Source of the DNA: Sisyra terminalis
Lineage: Eukaryota > Arthropoda > Insecta > Neuroptera > Sisyridae
Assembly (NCBI GenBank): GCA_958496175.1
Contig: OY292275.1
Location: 14,694,001-14,758,000, forward strand
Reading direction: 5' to 3'
Length of the DNA stretch: 64,000 bases
In this document: in pieces, positions 36,718 to 46,095 of the stretch
Position numbering within the stretch: position 1 is the first letter of the stretch
Layout of the letters: the number at the start of each line of letters is the position of its first letter
Notes under the pieces: model-generated
What the model saw: the letters and a program-made list of their open reading frames with translations, nothing else
The model's database searches: none
What the model was told of the DNA's origin: nothing
Program-made: the position numbers and the translations under genes

Positions 36718-36755
36718 CTAGCTGAACCCGGCAGACATTGTCCGGTTAGCCAATG
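36718..36755 (-). mobile_element. Helitron 3' terminus (element extends to higher coordinates)
   Basis: On the minus strand the sequence ends CCGGACAATGTCTGCCGG, then GTTCAGCTAG (CTAG at 36718-36721) followed by T. A hairpin just before a CTRR end is the diagnostic Helitron 3' structure: CCGG..CCGG with an inner GACAATGTC palindrome. The 5' end and any Rep/helicase are not recognisable to the right, where the channel exon begins 659 bases away. Confidence 0.6.
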
Positions 36756-37413
36756 GTTGTAAATAAATAAATTAAATTTGGGAAAAAGAAGTTTATGAAT
36801 TATGAGAATCACCTCCCTTATCAACCCACAGCATCCCTCGCAGTACAAATTTTTAGTCTTTTTCTTATCATATTTAACTGAATAAGTCAAACAATAAGCT
36901 TTTTAATTTTAATGCTTTTTTCAATTCTCAATTATATACAATTAAATAATTATTAATTCAAATTACTTTAAAACAATAATTTAAACATTGTTTCCGGAAA
37001 AACAAATTACCACAGCAAATATTTAAACAAATTCAAAAAAGTAACACTTTTCCAATTGCATATCATTAGTTATCTATTTTGTGAACCTATTGGTTAGTTT
37101 TCATCAATGGAAAACGCCTATTCCATCACTGCGGAAAAACTGCATAATAAATGGGAATAATAATTAATTTTTAACAATTATTTGAGAGAATTAATTGAAC
37201 GGTTAATACAAAAGCATTCATTCGACCGCATAATTGGATGATACAAGAGATGAAATCAAATATTCAATTTCATCGATGGGATTTTAATAATAATATGATG
37301 TTTAATTCTACAAAACTCATTTTACAATTGTATAATACGAGTACCATAGTTATTATATTCGTTTTCTGTTTAAAAATTAAAAAACTAAATCAAATATTCT
37401 TTTATTTTTTCAG

Positions 37414-37493
37414 AGTACGAGTCGAATATTACGTTAATGAGAATACATTCAAGGAACGGCTCCAACTGTATTTCATCAAAAATCAGCGATCTA
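37414..37493 (+). CDS. slo2: SLO2/KCNT sodium-activated K+ channel, exon a (cytoplasmic N-terminal part)
   Basis: An acceptor TTTTTTCAG precedes and a donor A|GTAAGT follows. It encodes [20 protein letters not shown] and IKNQRSS, nearly identical to the N-terminal block just before S1 in SLO2/KCNT (Slack) channels. SLO2 forms tetrameric potassium channels opened by intracellular Na+, setting neuronal excitability. The exon enters with two bases of an arginine-type codon from an earlier exon and leaves with one base of a serine codon, completed by the exon at 37799. Upstream in-frame sequence is intron, not coding. The preceding exon(s), including the start codon, are not recognised in the window. 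Confidence 0.93.
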
Positions 37494-37798
37494 GTAAGTT
37501 TCTTATAAATGATAGCATTCGCATTCTTTTCTTTTTGCATTGAAATTTAAGAAAAAGTAACGTTAATCCATTAAAGCTGCACATAAATAATGCAATATGA
37601 TGGCCAAAGGCTTTTTCATTATATCAAAATCCATATGTTTTTCTCCTTTTCTCCTATTGGACCATCGTTACTAAAGCTTTATAATGCACGTGTTTTGGAA
37701 GACTTTTTAGAAGCTTTAAGTATTTGCAAAGAGTTCTGGTAGCTTAAATGTAGCAATCTTATTGCTGTTAATGAGGAGAAAATGTTTTTTTTTTTCAG

Positions 37799-37898
37799 GC
37801 TTACGGATCCGCATCGCCAATCTTCTTTTCAAGCTGCTCACATGTTTTTTATACATATTTCGTGTTGTCACAGACCTAGACCCGACTTACGCCACTTG
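37799..37898 (+). CDS. slo2: SLO2/KCNT channel, exon b (S1)
   Basis: Bounded by TTTTTTTCAG and TG|GTAAGT. It encodes LRIRIANLLFKLLTCFLYIF and RVVTDLDPTYAT, which is membrane segment S1 and the start of the S1-S2 extracellular loop. In KCNT1 the equivalent is [20 protein letters not shown]. Only 305 bases of intron separate it from exon a. The final TG joins T of the next exon to give cysteine. A 4.9-kb intron full of transposons follows. Confidence 0.93.
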
Positions 37899-37934
37899 GT
37901 AAGTAGACTTGATTGTTTTACATTTTCAAATTTG

Positions 37935-39629
37935 TACTGGGGCATTCCATGAGAAATAGGATAATGACTTTGAATTAATAATTCCTCTTATTATTTTAAA
38001 TTTAGCCCTTACTTATAATAACAAGTATAAGTTTTACTAACATCAAAAGAATTTTTTCTAAAACGATAAAAATCGATTTTTTGGTTTGGCTAACTTTCGA
38101 GTACAAGTTTGTACATGTATCCATGGCAAATGTTCTTGTTAGCAAAATTTTTTTAAAAATGTAAAAAATTAGAAAAAATTAGAAAACACCATTATTTTAA
38201 AGCTGATGACAATAAAAGCATTAGTTATTATTTAACGGCAACATCATCAGAGTCCAATAATGTAAGACACTGGACTTTATTCTTCAAGAATAATGATTGG
38301 ATAAAAATTAATTTAAGGGTGGATCACCGTCAGAACGTAAAAAAAATAACTTTTTTAAAACTGCTGCCATTTTTTTTAGAGATATTAAAAACGGTCTTCG
38401 GCATGTAAAAGTTGAAGTTTTGAACTATTTTTTTTTATTTGCCCCGATATGCCCCGCTCCCCCTTTTACAGCGCTTTGAAAAAGAGTCCTCAAAAATGAG
38501 AAGGCAAACGGGAGACAAGTTTTCTCGGAAACCGGAAGTTGGATCATAATTTTCCAAAAAATGTAGGTTTAAGTAATGCGTCTTCTTGGTACTGAACCTT
38601 GAAAATCCGAAAAAAGTTGAAAATTTACATAATGGCGTGACTTTGAAAAAAAAATTAAAAAAACGACCTTTTTTTGGATCTTTCCCGCTCTCTCACTTTT
38701 AGGGGGAGAGGTTTGGTCAATTTCAGAGGGTCAGTACCAAGAAGACGTGTTGAACTATAACACTTTCCAGTTTCAAGTCAATCCGTCGGATAGTTTCTGA
38801 GAAATCTTGTCTCCCAGTTTTAAAAAGTTGATTTCGAGAAAAACGCATTTAAAGTTTTTTTAAGATATTTTTATATGTTATTATCAATTTATTCAATTTT
38901 TATGTATATATGTATATATAGGTCTCTATAACTCGAAATATTTCGAATATCGACAAATCCTTTTAACATGTTATTCTTGAATGTTATAAGAAGACATTTA
39001 TGGAGAAAAAAAATCGTTTTTTTTTCTGACGGTGATCCACCCTTAATGTTTATTCGGAAATTATAGAAAAAATTTAAGTCTAAACGATATTCTTGTGTTA
39101 CCGAAAATATATAAATGTATAAAAATAAATCAAATTCTACCTTTAATCAAAAACCTCCACCAATACGTTGCCCAATTAACAATACAAAGATAGAAAAAAT
39201 ATAAAAGTGTCATTAACGAAAAATTTTGTATACACATTTTGTAGGTACTTGTCCCACCAGTCACAATTTTTTTTTTAATTTCTTCTATGTAAGTAATTAG
39301 TCTAATACTTGATTAAAATAAAATAATGTGAGATAAATATAGTAGAAGGAAGAAAATTTCTATTGAAAATTTAGTAGTCGAACTAAAATTTGTCTTTAAG
39401 TGCACCATAGTAAGAGAGAAGGATTTTTTGGTGTCCCACTAGTCATACTAATTCAAGTGACAATTACAAGAGAATAAGAAGATTTTTTTTTCTATTAAGT
39501 GATGTTGTTAATTGGTTATTTTTCTATAAAATGAGATACATTTTATGATTATACTAGTTTCAATCATCTAATTATAGCTCATAATTTAAAGTCAAATGTC
39601 CCACCAGTCACAATGGAATGCCCCTACTA
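37935..39629. mobile_element. Roughly 1.7-kb TA-flanked DNA transposon remnant with a nested element
   Basis: Left end TACTGGGGCATTCCAT; right end is the inverse of TAGTAGGGGCATTCCAT. Inside the right end the phrase TGTCCCACYAGTCAYA occurs three times (about 39250, 39433, 39598), like subterminal transposase sites. No transposase is recognised. A second element (38309-39046) sits inside. A Tc1/mariner-type class is inferred from the TA flanks only. Confidence 0.5.
38309..39050. mobile_element. 730-bp element with GGGTGGATCACCGTCAG ends at TTAA
   Basis: Perfect terminal inverted repeats, GGGTGGATCACCGTCAGAA and its complement, are bounded by TTAA on both sides (38313-38316 and 39043-39046). 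The interior contains stretches such as AAGAAGACGTGTTG and GATTTCGAGAAAAACGC. TTAA flanks suggest piggyBac-like mobilisation, though those elements usually begin CCC. A TA-duplicating class is equally possible. No coding. Confidence 0.65.
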
Positions 39630-40498
39630 TTATTGATTTGGAAAAGAGAAAAATCAAGCAAAAATGAGATGTTTTCAAGTTTTAAAATAATAAAAAAATA
39701 AATCATATATCAACTTCTAGAAAAACAGCGAATTAAAATAAATAGTAATTAATTAACACAAAGCTTTTCATCGATACAACCAACATATTCAACCAACATA
39801 TTTCTAGTCAATTAAAATATGTTATAGTTGAGTTGATTGGTATAGTAAATTGTTTTTAGTGAGATTTGTGACATAGAAAAATTTTAAATAAAATTTACCC
39901 AAAGAAGAATATGAGTCCTCATTCAGAAAAGGTTTATGTATAAATATATGTCGATGTATAAGGATAGGGAAAAGAGAAAAATTTAATTTGGATAACAGTC
40001 ACACTATTTACCTTGAGTCATACATTCCATTTACCTGATTAAAATAGTATTTTTTTAAATTTATTTTTATCTCTGGAAAATATGACCTGTATCTTCCCAC
40101 TCTCATTAGTCCACTGTACAACAAAGAGATATTAAACTCCACTGGAATCCTCAAAATGCACCTTTGACAAATGCTTTTATTTTCTCCGCTAAAATAAACT
40201 CAAAATTAAATTATATATTTTTTCTTTAATGTAAATTCCTCAGTTTAACTGACAATGAGGCGTAGAAGTTCCGGAACGGAATTAAATAAAAAGAGGTACA
40301 AAAAAAAACATAATTCTGCAAGAAAAACAAGACAAAATGCGTTTTGATAACTTGAAATTTACGACCTATTTTGACATTGATATAATTAACTTTTAGGTGA
40401 AATTATTCAGATTCGTTTTTGTTAAAATCATAGTGTCGATTAGGTGTCAAAACGGAGTGCAAAACACTAACAATGATAGAGACAACCAATCTTAGATA
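39630..40498. other. Intron sequence, no recognisable feature
   Basis: Within the channel's second visible intron. AT-rich, no exon- or transposon-like signal seen. Confidence 0.5.
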
Positions 40499-40739
40499 TA
40501 TAATTCGGCTCAAGTGTACTTTAGCACACCCACAATCTGGCAATGTTGCATTTTCGACTTTGTTTTTTATTTAATTCGCGATATTTTTGTTTATTCAATT
40601 CAAATATGGTATAATTTTCTCTTTTGTGGCTAAATTTTCATTATGAACTTATTTAATCGCAAATTAAATTAAAAATAAAGTCGAAAATGCAACATTGCCA
40701 GATTGTGGGTGTACTAAAGTACACATGAGCTCATAATTC
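40499..40739. mobile_element. 225-bp palindromic element with 8-bp target duplication, copy 2
   Basis: The element 40507-40731 is identical in length and ends (GGCTCAAGTGTACTTTAGCA) to the one at 13519-13743. Flanks TATAATTC (40499-40506) and CATAATTC (40732-40739) form an 8-bp duplication with one mismatch. It lies inside the channel intron. Confidence 0.83.
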
Positions 40740-40899
40740 GAACTTCTATCCAAAAATTGAAGATAGTTGGGTTTGTGAATTTTTTTTTTTTTGTGATAAA
40801 TGGAAAGATCATATATAAGTTTTATAGCAAAACTATTTTATGTTTTTTTTTCCCAATAATTTAAAATTTATTCCAAAATAAAAAATAATTTTTGAATCT

Positions 40900-41065
40900 A
40901 GTACCGAAGCCACGCTGACAGCTCCCGAACAAACCCGAGCGCGTGTGACGTCATAATGTTAGTTGTCACTCATTGCAGTTAATACAGAAATAATAAGTAC
41001 AGTGTTTTGATTGATTTAATTCTGTTGTGATAGTTAAATATTGAAATTTATATTGAAAATGTCGA
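40900..41065 (+). other. GC-richer block with ATG, possible 5' fragment of a transposon gene
   Basis: CCACGCTGACAGCTCCCGAA..CGAGCGCGTGTGACGTCAT is unusual in composition for the region. It is followed by a leader-like stretch and an ATG (41059) opening only eight codons. It could be the 5' end of a truncated DNA transposon or retroposed mRNA. No family identified. Confidence 0.2.
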
Positions 41066-42830
41066 ACCTTAAAAGTTATCCTTAAAAGTTAATATTCCTT
41101 CTTCTTCGCTAAAGATTTGAAATCTTCAACGATTATACAAGTGATGCTTTGAGGATCCTTTAGTTCAGTGGTTTCCTGTTACTTTCTGTACCCTTATACC
41201 GTTAACTTTTACTTTTAAGTTCTTCAGCTTCCGGGGTCGATTTTTCAACTTCAAGGTCAAATAATAACCAAGACAAAGCACTAGTTCTTGTGGTGTTCAT
41301 TTATCCCGGCACATATTCCGTCCAGCATCTGTTTAACCGCCATAATCATTCCTGTCCTCAACTGGCATAGGTTTTCACTTCATTGAGTTAAGGTTAACAG
41401 GCATTGCTTACTACTCTCCACTATTTTTGAGGATATAAGTATATTTATCGATTAGAATATTACCAGTTTTCTGTACTACGTTATTAAATTGTACCAACAG
41501 TTGATCCTATTTAAATTACTTCACTTATACGTCTTGTACCATTTTGTGGATTTTGGTTCCGAAGCTTTACGAGGATGTTTTTTGGAAAAGTCAAAAGTAT
41601 ACAGGAGAGGCTGAGTAACACTCAGCACCTTCTTATAATCACATCACAATTCCGTTTACCAATTAATATTAAAATCAATTTATTTCATAATTGTTATTAA
41701 ATTTATGACAATGTTTTAAATTAATTTTCTATTACAATACTTTTTGTTGTGAATTGGCTAATTTGTACCCAATAATTCTAATGATTTAAAAACTAGTAAT
41801 TTTCACCTGGTAAAGTTTGCAATTGGCTGGCAAAACTAAGCTGTTTTGAAAAATTTTTCTTCAGGTGAAAAACCTGTTACAATTTAAGTTTAAAGTTTTT
41901 TTCAACCACCATCTGAAAGATGATAGCACTATTACTAGTTTGATTAGCAAACCAGGCCACTAGAAATTATCTGCCTTAATTTTTTAACCATTAATGAGCA
42001 TTTAATTTACAACGAAACCAATTTAATTTGATGAATTTTAATGTTTATGATATTCAAAATAAGTTATTGAATAATTTGATTCCACTCAACGTATTTGATC
42101 AAATTTCAAAATATTTATTCAATTTGGTTGAAATGTTTAGTAATAACGTAACTGTTTAAATCCATGATTATTTGTAAATAAATTTTATTCAAGGGAAAAA
42201 AATTTCGAACAAATAATTTTATTGATCCCCAACACATTTCTTTTCTTTTCCGTTTTTTTTTTTTTTTTGACTACTTTTAAGTAGATCAATGCAAAAATGT
42301 ACTGTAACAACTAAAATGATACAGTTATTTTCATTAATTAATCATATTTTATGATTACACAAAGCAAATTGTGGAAATTACATTTCCTTCATGTGATATT
42401 TAGTCAATCTGTATTTGAATATAAATTATTTGCATAATTAAAAATTCATTGTGAAAAGATAAAGTAATTATTTTCATATGGAATTGGAGAGTGGAGGTTG
42501 TGTGACATACCCATAATGTATTTATTTACCTGTCTAATGAATATTTTGTTCAATCAAATGTAAAATACATGAAAACACAATTAGTCAAATTGTGATTTTC
42601 ATTCCAACAATTTTATTCAAAATTATCTCCTCTTAGTTTCAGTAGTTTGTTTCAAATTTCTCCAGACACAATTTTAGTTTTTAATAGAAATTACAAATTT
42701 ACAAAAGTGACAAATGGAAAAGTTCTTGTCTGAAGTTCTTGTAGTAATTACAATTTAATTATTAAAGATTTGAAAGTTGTAGGTTTTAATCTTAAAACTT
42801 TACTCTTATTTTACTCTTCTATTTTTACAG
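41066..42830. other. Intron sequence, no recognisable feature
   Basis: Remainder of the 4.9-kb channel intron. No open frame of note and no element borders. Confidence 0.5.
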
Positions 42831-43029
42831 TTGGGGTTGCACACCGGGAAATAAGACTGAATACATAATCTCAGCTAATTTGACGGAAGAGGAATTTCAA
42901 GAGAATCCTATTATTAATTGGGATGCGATATTATGGGTGAATCGTCCGGTCGAACTATGGACCGTTCAAGTGATACTAGCTATGATTTCGCTCACCGAAG
43001 CTCTTCTACTAGCATATTTAGGATATAAG
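42831..43029 (+). CDS. slo2: SLO2/KCNT channel, exon c (S1-S2 loop and S2)
   Basis: Acceptor TTTTTACAG, donor AAG|GTAAGT, 66 codons after the split cysteine. With that cysteine it begins CWGC, a signature kept in KCNT1 (GCWGC). It continues with the extracellular loop containing two N-glycosylation sequons (NKT, NLT), then NWDAILWVNRPVELWTVQVI and LAMISLTEALLLAYLGYK, which is S2. It leaves in phase 0. The following intron is 14.1 kb. The loop is the least conserved part, as usual in the family. Confidence 0.93.
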
Positions 43030-43231
43030 GTAAGTAATTGCTCAACTTTGCCAAGAAATTGTCGTTAATTGAAAGTGGTTCATTACTAAAACAATCACTT
43101 TAAATAGAGTTTAAAATTTCATAAACCGCATTATATTAAAGACCCGTCAAATATATATTAAACTTTAGTAAAATTTTCTAAATTTAGTGAAAAAAAATTA
43201 TTATTGCAATTTAATTTTGAAGCGGAAAAAG

Positions 43232-43676
43232 TACCGTCTTTTTCTGAAATAAGGCATCCCCCGAAAATAGGCCGTATCATGATTTTCGGAACTTTTTTTA
43301 ATATAAATCATCCCCCGAAAATAAGCCATAGTTACAATAATGTGAAAAAAAAGGAGTTCAAACGACGGTTCACGTGCACGGTGCACGTGTTACCTGTATT
43401 TTGGCAATTCGTCCTTTTTAATCACTAAAGGTAAAAAAGACCAGATTCTAGGCGTTTCAGGAATTTATGTCATTTAAAGTAAAAAAATCTGATGCACTCA
43501 AGTAGTTATAAGAAAGTGGGTTGATTATATGCTGCTACCACTATTGAGGGGTCGAAATATAGGTTTACTAGTTTGGAATTCAGTCAGTACTTGCCCTCCC
43601 CCGAAAATATGCCATGGCGCGTATTTTGAACCAAAAAAAAAGTAAGACCGTGTCTTATTTTCGGAAAAAGACGGTA
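43232..43676. mobile_element. TA-flanked 440-bp MITE with CCCCCGAAAATA motifs
   Basis: Ends TACCGTCTTTTTCTGAAATA and the inverse of TACCGTCTTTTTCCGAAAAT (43232 and 43676), so the TA at each border is the likely duplicated target. Inside, TCCCCCGAAAATANGCC occurs three times. The middle carries CACGTGCACGGTGCACGTG, a GC-rich palindrome. No transposase. Tc1/mariner-type by its TA flank, sitting 203 bases after the S2 exon. Confidence 0.7.
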
Positions 43677-44039
43677 TATTTAGATGTCTGAGATGAAAAT
43701 GATTGTTGAATATTTCAAAAAATATCGAAATTTTCATTAAAATTAACCGATATAACGTTGCGATTTAAAAATGTCTTTAGGCTTTATAAAGCTCTAAATG
43801 TTCTTGTACATTTGATTTAGTTTAGAGGAAAGTTAAATATGTACTTGATAGTTATAAATTAGTTATTAAAATGCACACAGCAAAGGTACTATGTATACAC
43901 CATTGGCCCATTGATATACCAAGAGATTTTCACTATAAATACGAGTAGCAATAAGCAATACAAAATTAATTCTGAAAAGTATCAATAATAATATTTTCCA
44001 TCGATATTTTCTGTATTGATATTTTCAGGAACAAAACTT

Positions 44040-44925
44040 TATGATTTAACCGATATTTCATTAGTATTCTATCTAGTTGTTTATTTTTCATTACTGCTGA
44101 AATACCACAAATCTAATAACCTTTGGATACCTGGAATTCTGTATTGATATCGATCAAGCAAATTATTGACCTTTTCCTAAAATATCAATATATTTCTATT
44201 GACTAATTCATATGCTCAGTGACTTTCTGAACCCAAATAGGATCACCGTTTTTCCCTACAACCCGGTATTTCTATGGGACTTATCTTCATTTTTTAATAA
44301 TTTTTAAGGGTTATGATTGTTTAAGGCTACCATTTAAAATTGTAAGAAAACCTGTTAATATCAGAGATATTTTAGCGGTTTCAGTTACGAAGTTACGATT
44401 ACGAATGTGGAGTTATTTCAGTTCTTTTTTTATTAAATTCAGTTTCAATACTTTATGAAACCGACATCATTTTCATAAGTATTCTGTCTAGGTGATTATT
44501 TTTCATCACAGCTTAAATACCACAAACCACGAACCTAATAACTTTTGGATACCTGGAATTCTGCATTGATATCAATCCAGCAAATTATTGACCTTTTCCT
44601 ATAATATCGATATATGTCTATTGATTAATTCGTATGCTGAATAACTTCCTATGCCCGAAAATAGCTACCGTTTTTCTATACTACCCTAAATTTATGGGAT
44701 ATCCCTTCGTTATTAATTTATAAAGGATAAAATTGTTTTAGTCTTCACATTGTTTTTTTAGGAACTTATAAAATGGTAGGTTCTGTAAGATTACATTTGC
44801 GACAAACAGTACAATTTAAGGAAAAGGATATCACTTAAAATTGTAAAATAAATGTATTGAAATCAGGGATATTTTAGCGGTTTTAGTAACGAAGTTGCAA
44901 TTTTGGATGTGAAGTTAGGGAACCT
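44040..44925 (+). repeat. Tandem duplication, units about 420-500 bp
   Basis: Matched phrases recur in order: TTTGGATACCTGGAATTCTG (about 44122 and 44545), CAAATTATTGACCTTTTCCT (about 44159 and 44580), and GATATTTTAGCGGTTT (about 44366 and 44870). The offset grows from about 422 to about 503 because of an insertion near 44740. Old, diverged direct duplication inside the large intron. Confidence 0.7.
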
Positions 44926-45454
44926 AGTGGAAAAATATTTGGTTACTTGGTAATTATAAAAGCTTTTCTTGTTTAGACTTCCATCCAATTATAAATTATC
45001 AAAAATTCTATACTATCAATTTCGGTTAGGATTACGAAAGATTAAATTTTCATTTTAGATATCTGACCGTATCGGTTATGATTACGGAATTTTATTACAT
45101 CTCTAACAAAAATTAACAGTTTTTTTTGTATGTATTGGGAAAATTATGGTTTATTGTTTGATCCCAATTTTAATTAAATTTAAGATGATATGTAACTCAG
45201 GTAAATGTATTGAAAGCCACACTATTAGCCAATAAAAATGCGTAGTCATATTAACTGTAATCCAGATCATATATTCAGTGGCTATCAAGAGGGCGAAGAA
45301 AATATTTATCTAAGTCTCAATAAAATCAAATAGTGGACAATTTTCAAAAATATTATTGTAGAGTTTCAGATCCTCGATGATGATAAATTGGTTAAAATAT
45401 TCAGAGGACTAGGATCAAATAATAATCAGTCAAAACTATTTATTACATGCGCGA

Positions 45455-45485
45455 CGTTTCGGCCCGGTTATTGAGCCTTCCTCAG
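45455..45485 (-). ncRNA. Hammerhead-like core, GGCTC/GGGCC stem
   Basis: On the minus strand: CTGAGGA, A, stem GGCTC, loop AATAACC, stem GGGCC (one G-U), GAAACG, then TCGCGC. N7 is G here, a position free to vary in hammerheads. Confidence 0.45.
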
Positions 45486-45700
45486 GCGTTCTGAAATATC
45501 ATAGTCAATTTTTTATTAATACCAAAAATACAAACAATTATTACAATGAATTCTTTCATACCGTAAATAATCGCTTTAACCTTGTTAAAAACAATCATAA
45601 AACTCCAAGATAAATAAAGAAGTATATAAAATAAAATTTCAATAAAAATAATTAAAATTAGTTAAAAATTACGTTATTTTAAATTTATATTTCAGAACGC

Positions 45701-45725
45701 CTGAGGAAGGCTCAACGCCGAAACG
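45701..45725 (+). ncRNA. Hammerhead-like core, shortened stem
   Basis: CTGAGGA, A, stem GGC, loop TCAAC, stem GCC, GAAACG. Relative to the facing copy it has lost six bases from the loop side while keeping a three-pair stem. The 3' flank ACGTCGCGCATGTA could form a weak ACGU/AUGU stem III ending GUA. Confidence 0.4.
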
Positions 45726-46095
45726 TCGCGCATGTAATAAATAGTTTTGACTGATTATTATTTGATCCTAGTCCTCTGAATATTTTTACCAATTTATATT
45801 AAAGATATATATTTTTTTTTTAATGTTCGGAAAATTATGGTTATTGGTTGGCCCTAATTCTAGTGTATCAATGATCAAACTTAAGATGATATGTAACTCA
45901 GGTATTTGTATTGAAAGCTGCACTATACCCAATAAGAATACGTAACCATATTAACTGTGATTTAGATCATATATTCATTCATTCATTCAGTGGTTATCAA
46001 GAAGGTGAAGAAAATATTAATTTAATTCTTAATAAAATCAAACAATGGACAATGTTCATAGATATTAAAGATGTGGTTTTAGTGGTAGATTCTTA

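Larger units (their letters stand above)
45384..45797. mobile_element. 410-bp palindrome with a pair of hammerhead-like cores
   Basis: Arms of about 115 bases: ATAAATTGGTTAAAATATTC.., AGGACTAGGATCAAATAATA.., and ACTATTTATTACATGCGCGA at the left, with all of this inverted at the right. Cores lie at 45455-45485 (minus) and 45701-45725 (plus), pointing outward. The centre is AT-rich and unique. Same architecture as 4953-5573 with a different arm sequence. Confidence 0.7.
45145..46095 (+). repeat. Direct repeats flanking a hammerhead-like palindrome
   Basis: Copy 1 (about 45145-45365) and copy 2 (about 45830-46080) share AAGATGATATGTAACTCAGG, CATATTAACTGTRAT, GATCATATATTCA and TCAATAAAATCAAA in order, on the same strand. 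Copy 2 has a 61-codon frame (..SGYQEGEENINLILNKIKQW..) whose counterpart in copy 1 is interrupted. I do not recognise it. Between the copies is the palindrome 45384-45797. Confidence 0.65.

Noticed and set aside
37238..37413. Upstream part of the open frame leading into exon a
   Set aside because: A TTTTTTCAG acceptor and loss of channel similarity show it is intron read-through.
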